Below, one piece after another: positions 13,117-18,904 of a DNA stretch of 18,904 nucleotides (positions are counted from its first letter, which is position 1; the number at the start of each line of letters is the position of its first letter). The DNA comes from Deltaproteobacteria bacterium (lineage in GTDB: Bacteria; Desulfobacterota; Desulfobacteria; Desulfobacterales; Desulfobacteraceae), in the NCBI GenBank assembly GCA_003647385.1, contig QMMT01000005.1:1-18904 (forward strand). The letters run 5' to 3'. The position numbers and the translations under genes are program-made. The notes under the pieces were generated by a model, which did not search any database, was not told where the DNA came from, and saw only the letters and a list, made by a program, of their open reading frames with translations.

Positions 13117-15855
13117 ATGCTGTTTGCGAACTTAAAATTTAGAAACAAGCTGTTGTTTACTTTTCTTTTTATTCTTGTTCCGATAATTTTATTGGGCAGC
13201 ACCATTGCCTATTTCCAAATTAAAAAAATACTTCAAACCAGTATTGAAAAGGAACTGCAGAATACAACCGATTCCCTTGTGAACCTCATAGAAACCTCTG
13301 CTTTTGTTTCTATAAAAAACAGACTCCAGGCCATTGCCGAGAAAAATTTGGATATTGCCCAGTATTATTACAGCAAACATCGATCCGGATTATTGACAAA
13401 AGCAGAAGCCATTAAAATCATAGAAGAAATTTTTTCAAATCAGCCCATTGGTATCAGTGGCTATATTTATTGTTTGAACAGTAAAGGGATCTTAGTGATT
13501 CATCCCAATGACAAACTAAGACACTCTGATGTGTCCGATGTCGGCTTTGTCAAACATCAGATGGCAATTAAAGAGGGGTATATGGAATATGAATGGAAAA
13601 ATCCAGGGGAACCCCATGAACGCCCTAAAGCCCTTTATATGGTTTATTTTAAGCCGTTAGACTGGATTATTTCAGCCTCTTCCTATCGTACGGAGTTTAA
13701 TCATCTGGTAAATATCGATGATTTTAAAGACAGTATCCTGTCGTATAAATCAGGAGAAACCGGATACGCCTATGTCCTGGATGAAGAGGGAACTGCAGTG
13801 ATACATCCAAAGCTTCAGGGAATTAATTTATTGCAGCAAACTGAGTTTCCAAACCAATTTTTAAAACAGATTATTAAAGAAAAAAATGGGAAAATTAAAT
13901 ATTTCTGGAAAAACCCTGATGAACCCAAACCCCGTGAAAAGATCGTTATTTTTAAACATCTTCCCAAATACAGATGGATTGTTGCCTCTTCAAGTTATGT
14001 TGAGGAAGTCTTTGCACCCCTGAATACATTCAGGAACCTTTTGATAACCGTCCTGATTTCAATTCTTTTTTTATCCGTGGGCGTCACTTATTTTATTAGT
14101 ACAATAGTAACAAAACCGCTTGTAGTGTTAATGGATAAGCTTGAAAAAGGGACCAAAGGTGACTTCTCCGTTCGCATGGATGGCGATACGCCGGATGAGT
14201 TTGGCAAACTATCCCAGCACTTCAATTCTTTTATGGACCAGTTGGAACAAAACCATGAAGAAATTGAAGCTGAAGTCCGGAAGAATGTGGAGACCCGTGC
14301 AGTTCTGGTGGAAAAAGAATTGGAGCTTCGGAGTCTGTTTAATCAATCTTTTCAGTTTTCGGGTATTTTATCTCCAGCAGGTATACTTGAGGAGGTCAAC
14401 CAGACCGGGCTTGATTTTATCGGATGTACAGCAGGAGATGTTTCAGATAAACACTTCTGGCAGACGCCCTGGTGGCGCCATGATCCAAGGGCCCAGCAAC
14501 AATTGAAAGCGGCTGTCCAAAAAGCAAGTAAAGGTGTTTTCGTCCGGTATGAAACCACAAATATTTCAAAAAATGATAAGATTAAAAATATCGATCTCTC
14601 CATAAAACCTGTTTTAAATCCTCTGGGCGAAGTAGTATTTATTATCGCAGAAAGCAGGGACATCACAGAGTATAAACAGGCTGCTCTGGAAAGAAAAAAA
14701 ATGGCAGTTCAAATGGAAAAATCACAAAAAATGGAAGCAATCGGAACACTGGCTGGAGGGATTGCCCATGATTTTAATAATATTCTGTCAGGGATTCTGG
14801 GTTATGCGCAGCTTGCGGAGCTAAACCTGGACAGTCCGATAAAAGCAAAAGGTCATCTGGCACAGATTGTCAAAGGTGCCCAGAGAGCTGCCGGGCTCAC
14901 CCAGCAGATTCTGACATTCAGCCGCCAGACAGAATTTGAAAAAAATCCATTAAAATTATACCTTGTTGTAAAGGAAACGCTTAAGTTATTAAGGTCTTCA
15001 ATTCCTTCCACCATTGAAATCAGTGAAAATATTGTTTCAAAGGAAAAAGTTCTGGCTGATCCAACCCAGATGCATCAGGTTATTATGAATCTTTGTACCA
15101 ATGCTTATCATGCTATGGGGGAAACAGGCGGTATTTTGACGGTATTGCTGGATGAAGTTGATATTACAAAAAATAGAGATATCTTTGATCAGGATATGAC
15201 CAAAGGACGATATCTTAAGCTTGAGATCACTGATACCGGACTTGGTATGGATAAAGAAACGTTATTAAAGGCATTTGACCCATATTTTACAACTAAAGAG
15301 GTCGGAAAAGGGACCGGTTTCGGCCTGGCCCTGGTCCACGCAATTGTTGAAGAACATGATGGGTATATAGACGCCAGAAGTTCAGTGGGGCAGGGTGCAA
15401 GTTTTTATGTATATCTGCCCATGGTTGACCAGGATACAGACGCTAATACCAGATCAAAAGAAGAGAAAGTGCTAATAAGCGGGACCGAAAGAATCATGAT
15501 CGTTGATGATGAAGAAGATATCCGCTTGATTATTCAAGAGTTTTTAGCAGCCTACGGTTACACGGTCGTCGCTTTTGCAGACAGCACTAAGGCATTTGAA
15601 GCGTTTGAAAAAGATCCGGATCAATTTGATTTAATCATTACGGATATGACCATGCCGCAGATGACAGGCGGTGAACTTGCCAAAAATTTGTTGAACGTCA
15701 GGCAAGACATACCCATCATCCTGTGCACAGGATACAGTGAGTCAATGTCAGAAGCAAAAGCGTTAGAAATGGGAATACGAAAATATGTTCAAAAGCCTGC
15801 CTCTACTATGGATATCGCAGTTTTAATCCGGGAGATAATGGATAAAAAAACTTAA
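13117..15855 (+). CDS. Membrane hybrid histidine kinase: double Cache, HAMP, PAS, kinase, receiver
   Basis: Sensor kinase of 912 residues from ATG 13117. Order: a transmembrane helix (about 12-33); an extracytoplasmic region (34-305) with two related Cache units, each ending in a KNP-x-EP-x-x-R-type segment and a W-I-(I/V)-(S/A)-(A/S)-S strand; a second helix (306-330); HAMP (331-385); PAS (about 408-520); dimerisation domain with phospho-acceptor H551 in GGIAHDFNN; ATPase domain with N662 in the N-box (MNLCTNAYHAM), DTGLGM and GKGTGFGLAL; and a C-terminal receiver (about 793-912) with D843 in IITDMTMP. Cache domains bind small acids, amino acids or amines. An in-frame TTG at 13057 would add 20 residues, but the usual basic start before helix 1 begins at 13117 with GGCGG upstream. 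No response regulator gene adjoins it. Confidence 0.93.
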   Translation: MLFANLKFRNKLLFTFLFILVPIILLGSTIAYFQIKKILQTSIEKELQNTTDSLVNLIETSAFVSIKNRLQAIAEKNLDIAQYYYSKHRSGLLTKAEAIKIIEEIFSNQPIGISGYIYCLNSKGILVIHPNDKLRHSDVSDVGFVKHQMAIKEGYMEYEWKNPGEPHERPKALYMVYFKPLDWIISASSYRTEFNHLVNIDDFKDSILSYKSGETGYAYVLDEEGTAVIHPKLQGINLLQQTEFPNQFLKQIIKEKNGKIKYFWKNPDEPKPREKIVIFKHLPKYRWIVASSSYVEEVFAPLNTFRNLLITVLISILFLSVGVTYFISTIVTKPLVVLMDKLEKGTKGDFSVRMDGDTPDEFGKLSQHFNSFMDQLEQNHEEIEAEVRKNVETRAVLVEKELELRSLFNQSFQFSGILSPAGILEEVNQTGLDFIGCTAGDVSDKHFWQTPWWRHDPRAQQQLKAAVQKASKGVFVRYETTNISKNDKIKNIDLSIKPVLNPLGEVVFIIAESRDITEYKQAALERKKMAVQMEKSQKMEAIGTLAGGIAHDFNNILSGILGYAQLAELNLDSPIKAKGHLAQIVKGAQRAAGLTQQILTFSRQTEFEKNPLKLYLVVKETLKLLRSSIPSTIEISENIVSKEKVLADPTQMHQVIMNLCTNAYHAMGETGGILTVLLDEVDITKNRDIFDQDMTKGRYLKLEITDTGLGMDKETLLKAFDPYFTTKEVGKGTGFGLALVHAIVEEHDGYIDARSSVGQGASFYVYLPMVDQDTDANTRSKEEKVLISGTERIMIVDDEEDIRLIIQEFLAAYGYTVVAFADSTKAFEAFEKDPDQFDLIITDMTMPQMTGGELAKNLLNVRQDIPIILCTGYSESMSEAKALEMGIRKYVQKPASTMDIAVLIREIMDKKT

Positions 15856-15919
15856 CGCCTTTTTTATACCTTCGAAGTGTTCATCACTATGCCGATTAAA
15901 ATTTAAATCCATTTATTAC

Positions 15920-15947
15920 TTGACTTTTATCGATGGTGCTGTATTAT
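15920..15947 (+). promoter_or_regulatory. Promoter of the cold-shock gene
   Basis: TTGACT (15920-15925), 16 nt, TATTAT (15942-15947): 5 of 6 matches at both boxes. Transcription from about 15954 would give a leader of about 130 nt before the ATG at 16084, as in cspA-type mRNAs whose leaders change structure with temperature. Confidence 0.6.
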
Positions 15948-16083
15948 CCCTCAAATTGCGCTGGGTTATGTAAAGCGTAGAGGTTTTATCCTAAAGGTGT
16001 ATATTCCCAACAATAAAGTGGCATTACCCCTGAAGTTTAGAAACCGGTATTATTTTTATTTTTTATTACAGGAGATTGCCAAT

Positions 16084-16284
16084 ATGGCTAACGGTATCGT
16101 AAAATGGTTTAATGACACAAAAGGTTTTGGATTTATCGAGCAGGAAGGCGGAAAAGACGTATTCGTGCATCATTCAGGCATTAATTCAACAGGTTTCAAA
16201 TCCCTTAATGAAGGGGACCGCGTTTCATTTGACATCGAAGAAGGACAGAAAGGTCCTGCCGCAACAAATGTAACCGTGTTATAG
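16084..16284 (+). CDS. Cold-shock domain protein (CspA family)
   Basis: A 66-residue single OB-fold RNA chaperone that keeps mRNA single-stranded. [20 protein letters not shown] (4-23) holds the RNP1 motif KGFGFI, and DVFVHHSGI contains RNP2 (VFVHH); the end, [10 protein letters not shown], is the usual csp C-terminus. I chose ATG 16084 because AGGAGAT at 16070-16076 sits 7 nt upstream and MANGIVKWF is the standard start; the frame's open extension back to 15997 is leader, not protein. It is monocistronic: own promoter, long leader, then a strong terminator. Whether it is cold-induced or constitutive cannot be read from the sequence. Confidence 0.95.
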   Translation: MANGIVKWFNDTKGFGFIEQEGGKDVFVHHSGINSTGFKSLNEGDRVSFDIEEGQKGPAATNVTVL

Positions 16285-16330
16285 TTAACCGTTTTATTTG
16301 TTTTCAAAAAGTCGGTGACTTAAAAAAATA

Positions 16331-16366
16331 AAGTCCCTTGACGGTGAATCGTCAAGGGACTTTTTT
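16331..16366 (+). terminator. Strong rho-independent terminator after the cold-shock gene
   Basis: Perfect 13-bp stem AAGTCCCTTGACG (16331-16343) and CGTCAAGGGACTT (16350-16362), loop GTGAAT, then a run of T to 16366. An A-rich tract before the stem (16322-16328) offers weaker termination from the opposite strand. Confidence 0.93.
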
Positions 16367-16371
16367 CGTTT

Positions 16372-16400
16372 TTGCAAAAAACCCTCTGTTGTTCTATGAT
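16372..16400 (+). promoter_or_regulatory. Promoter candidate of trkH
   Basis: TTGCAA (16372-16377), 17 nt, TATGAT (16395-16400): 4 of 6 and 5 of 6 matches, placed directly after the csp terminator and 48 nt before the trkH start. Confidence 0.5.
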
Positions 16401-16448
16401 TACCATGGCAGCTTAAAAATCTGGTAAAAAAGAATTTTTTTAATACTT

Positions 16449-17903
16449 ATGAACTACAATACTATTGCAAATGTCCTGGGAAAATTATTGATCGTTACCG
16501 GCTGTTCTATGTTCTTTCCATTGATCTGCTCGCTCTACTACAAAGAAGATGACTTGTATGCGATTGGCATTACCGCCCTTATCATCATTGGTATAGGGTA
16601 TCCGATGTGGCGCTTTTTTCGCAGGTATCAAGATCTAAACATAAAGGACGGCTTTTTTATAGCCTTTTTTGGATGGATTTTAATTTCTGCTGTTTCCGGC
16701 CTGCCTTTTATGTTCCATGGATCAATTCCTTCTTTCACTGACGCTTTTTTTGAAATGATGTCCGGCTATACAACTACCGGGGCGACCATTTTGACAGATA
16801 TTGAAGTGGTTCCCCATGGATTGCTGTTCTGGCGCAGCCAGACACATCTGCTGGGTGGAATGGGTTTTTTAACATTAACCATAATATTTTTGCCCCATGG
16901 AATGGGGGGAGTACGGATCTTCCGGGCTGAGTCAAGTCCGGGTCAGGTCATTACCAGGGAAAAATTCATCCCCCGCAACCGGGATACCATGATCTGGCTC
17001 TGGGGAATTTATATCGCTTTGAACCTTTTGGAAACCCTTTTGCTGTGTTTTGGCGGCATGTCAATTTTTGATTCAATGTGTCACTCTTTTGGTACCGTAT
17101 CAACCTCGGGCTACTCGCCATATAATGCCAGCATCGGGCACTATAACAATGCCTATTTTGACTGGGTCATCATCCTTTTTATGTTTCTTGGCGGTATGAC
17201 GTTTATGCTTTTTTACCACATGGCTCAGGGCAACTGGCACGTCATAAGAATTAATACCGAGTTGCGCTGGTATGCTGGATTTATGCTTTTTTTTTGTGGT
17301 ATTGTGTCATGGATTTTGTGGAAAGAGAATACATACGGCCTGATGGATTCGATTCGTTACGCAACGTTCCAGGTCACCTCTATTCTGACAACTACCGGAT
17401 TCACTACTGCCGATTATGAGCAGTGGCCCCAGGCAGCGCAGATGTTCCTTTACCTGGTCTGTTTTATCGGTGCCTGTGCAGGATCCACCACCAGTGGTAT
17501 TAAAGTTGTTCATTATATTTTGATATGGAAGTTCGGGGTTGCAGCTATTAAACGCACCTTTTTCAGCCCGATGGCTGTGGTATCGGTTCGTTTAAATCAA
17601 CGGCCGGTGGAATCTCAAATCATTCATATAGCGGTCTGTTATTTTATTGCCAATATTTTTCTGGTGCTGGGGGGGGGCTGTTTCATGACCCTGGTGGACC
17701 CAATGGATTATAATACAGCCATGAGTTCAGTGATTGCCGCATTGATGAATATTGGTCCTGGATTCGGCGGGGTGGGCCCATCCCAAAATTTTGCTTTTAT
17801 TTCAGATGTGGGTAAATGGTTTCTTTCCTGGAATATGCTTGTGGGCCGACTGGAAATGTTTTCAGCGCTGGTAATATTCTATCCGTCTTTCTGGAAAAAA
17901 TAA
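16449..17903 (+). CDS. trkH: Trk-type potassium uptake channel subunit TrkH
   Basis: Membrane pore of the Trk potassium system, 484 residues, the normal size for TrkH. The four pore-filter repeats are visible: TTTGAT (108-113, G111), STSGYS (218-223, G221), TTTGFT (314-319, G317) and NIGPGFG (434-440). The gating loop after the third filter reads GSTTSGIK (345-352), where GSTAGGIK is more usual. The end holds GRLEMFSALVIF, typical of the family. The start ATG lacks a clear ribosome site. The gene converges on a trkA-like gene whose stop is only 18 nt away, which is unusual since the partners are commonly co-transcribed. The gate is presumably the TrkA ring made from that neighbour. Confidence 0.94.
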   Translation: MNYNTIANVLGKLLIVTGCSMFFPLICSLYYKEDDLYAIGITALIIIGIGYPMWRFFRRYQDLNIKDGFFIAFFGWILISAVSGLPFMFHGSIPSFTDAFFEMMSGYTTTGATILTDIEVVPHGLLFWRSQTHLLGGMGFLTLTIIFLPHGMGGVRIFRAESSPGQVITREKFIPRNRDTMIWLWGIYIALNLLETLLLCFGGMSIFDSMCHSFGTVSTSGYSPYNASIGHYNNAYFDWVIILFMFLGGMTFMLFYHMAQGNWHVIRINTELRWYAGFMLFFCGIVSWILWKENTYGLMDSIRYATFQVTSILTTTGFTTADYEQWPQAAQMFLYLVCFIGACAGSTTSGIKVVHYILIWKFGVAAIKRTFFSPMAVVSVRLNQRPVESQIIHIAVCYFIANIFLVLGGGCFMTLVDPMDYNTAMSSVIAALMNIGPGFGGVGPSQNFAFISDVGKWFLSWNMLVGRLEMFSALVIFYPSFWKK

Positions 17904-17910
17904 ATGAAAA

Positions 17911-17926
17911 CCTGAAAAGATTCAGG
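17911..17926 (-). terminator. Short terminator-like hairpin between trkH and trkA
   Basis: CCTGAA (17911-17916), loop of 4, TTCAGG (17921-17926). Read on the - strand it is followed by TTTTCATTTATTTTTT, so it could end the trkA transcript; the hairpin overlaps the trkA stop codon. On the + strand no T-run follows. The stem is only 6 bp, hence weak. Confidence 0.45.
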
Positions 17927-18904
17927 CTAAGAATAACTTCTGGACATCTTTTAAGTTCTGTGACATGCAGACCACAATGACCCGTTCACTACTTTGAATG
18001 TGTGTGTCTCCAACGGCAACCTGCCATACACCATCCCTATGGATACCTCCGATCATTATTTTTCCATTGTAATATGATCCTATCCTGGAAAGGGGTTTAC
18101 GGGTAATCGGTGAGTCTGGGGCGGCAACAATTTCTACCATTTCAGCATCAAAGCCATGCAGACGTGCCACGGAAAGCAGCTCTCCTCTGCGAATGAATTT
18201 TAAAATTTTGTTACCGGCCAGTGTTTTTTTGTTCAAAGCAAGATCAGATCCCATTGTTGTCGCCAGGACCACATAATCTTCTTTGTTAACCAGTGCGATG
18301 CATTTGTTTAGCGTATTCCTCTGTTTTCCATTTTTTTGAGTATTTTTAGAAGTCATCAGGTGCTTGGCTAAAACACTACTCATGATATTGGTTTCGTTTT
18401 CTCCGGTAGCCGTGATAAAGGTATCCATTTCTAACAGTCCCGCTGCAATCAGCACATCTGAATCCGATCCGTCACCATGCAGCACTTCTGCGTTCTTCAG
18501 TGAAAAAGATAGCTCTTGAGCTGTGACCTCATTTTTTTCGATCAGTCTGACCTTGACTGTTTTGCCCAGCAGCTCGGCCAGGCGGCAACCCACAAGTCCT
18601 CCGCCAACAATCATCACCCGATGGCGTTTTTGCTGCTCAACACCTGTCAGGCTCATCAGCCGGGTAAGGTTTTCATTGCTGGCCATAAAAAAAGCCTGGT
18701 CCTGGGGCAATAGTTCATCATCTCCACTGGGAATCAACGTGGTTATCCCCCGTGCAATGGCAACGATTCGGAAGGCAAATTCATTATACTCTTGAGAAAT
18801 ATCTTTTAGTTTCCTGTATGCCAGGGGAGATTTTTCATGAATACGGGTAGCCATGGCCTGTATTTCCCCTTTAGCCGTGGCAATAATATCATTTCCTGCC
18901 CTAA
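17922..18904 (-). CDS. trkA: Trk potassium system gating protein TrkA, 5'-partial
   Basis: Cytoplasmic nucleotide-binding ring protein that opens TrkH. Only the C-terminal part (about 326 residues) is inside the window; the frame continues unbroken past an internal ATG at 18854 to the edge with RAGNDIIATAKGEIQAMATR, which fits the first TrkA domain pair. Visible order: the end of the first RCK-C domain, a second RCK-N domain with the NAD(H)-type loop IVGGGLVGCRLAELL and the later acidic IEKNE, GDGSD and ENETNIMSSVLAK, then a second RCK-C domain to the end. An insert around KNTQKNGKQRNTLNK lies between the second RCK-N strands. Full TrkA is about 450-460 residues, so roughly 130 are missing upstream. 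The gene converges with trkH. Confidence 0.9.
   Translation of the reverse strand, partial: RAGNDIIATAKGEIQAMATRIHEKSPLAYRKLKDISQEYNEFAFRIVAIARGITTLIPSGDDELLPQDQAFFMASNENLTRLMSLTGVEQQKRHRVMIVGGGLVGCRLAELLGKTVKVRLIEKNEVTAQELSFSLKNAEVLHGDGSDSDVLIAAGLLEMDTFITATGENETNIMSSVLAKHLMTSKNTQKNGKQRNTLNKCIALVNKEDYVVLATTMGSDLALNKKTLAGNKILKFIRRGELLSVARLHGFDAEMVEIVAAPDSPITRKPLSRIGSYYNGKIMIGGIHRDGVWQVAVGDTHIQSSERVIVVCMSQNLKDVQKLFLA

Noticed and set aside
13059..15942. A short repeat, GATGGTGCT, upstream of both the kinase (13059) and the cold-shock gene (15931)
   Set aside because: The shared run is only about nine bases and the flanks differ. This is expected by chance in AT-rich intergenic DNA.
18852..18854. 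ATG at 18854 (- strand) as the start of the TrkA-like gene
   Set aside because: The frame continues upstream with protein-like sequence that fits the preceding TrkA domain, so the gene is cut by the right edge and is not a short TrkA.

Overview
The window is a protein-coding stretch of about 40% GC. It most resembles a sulfate-reducing member of the Desulfobacterota (Desulfobacterales-like). This assignment is inferred from the tetrahaem class III cytochrome c3, the TRAP transporter, the large Cache-domain hybrid kinase and the double SpeD protein. No rRNA, tRNA, insertion sequence, phage gene or CRISPR array was seen.

Layout. (1) 1-1451: the end of an exported tetrahaem cytochrome c3 whose start lies outside the window, a single-domain response regulator and a glyoxalase-II-like metallohydrolase, all on the + strand. 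(2) About 1517-4886: a tight five-gene polyamine operon with its own promoter. It encodes a fusion of two S-adenosylmethionine-decarboxylase-fold domains, both with complete pyruvoyl-enzyme residues, then spermidine synthase, a GNAT acetyltransferase, a DUF2156 protein and a 47-residue lysine-rich protein. (3) 4953-12874: a GntR/FCD regulator on the - strand, divergent from an operon for a stand-alone biotin carrier, a TRAP transporter (dctP, dctQ, dctM), the 5-oxoprolinase proteins PxpA, PxpB and PxpC, and a biotin carboxylase. Two copies of one 29-bp palindrome sit before the carrier gene and before dctP and are probably the regulator's operators. (4) 13117-15855: an orphan hybrid histidine kinase with a duplicated Cache sensor. 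(5) 16084-16284: a cold-shock protein with a long leader and a very strong terminator. (6) 16449-18904: convergent trkH and trkA-like potassium-uptake genes; trkA runs off the right edge.

How the genes work together. In the polyamine operon the first half of the fusion should make decarboxylated AdoMet. The second half, by analogy with described SpeD-derived ornithine decarboxylases, may make putrescine. SpeE would then join the two products into spermidine, so the whole route from ornithine could be encoded by two adjacent genes. In the TRAP/Pxp operon the transporter probably imports a small carboxylate (pyroglutamate is the best guess) for the Pxp proteins. The biotin carboxylase, the biotin carrier and the PxpB/PxpC pair (AHS1/AHS2) correspond to the separate parts of a urea-carboxylase-type enzyme, which suggests a biotin-dependent step of unproven chemistry.

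The two most interesting items are the double-pyruvoyl SpeD fusion with its operon, and the GntR-controlled TRAP, PxpABC and split biotin carboxylase operon with its paired palindromes.
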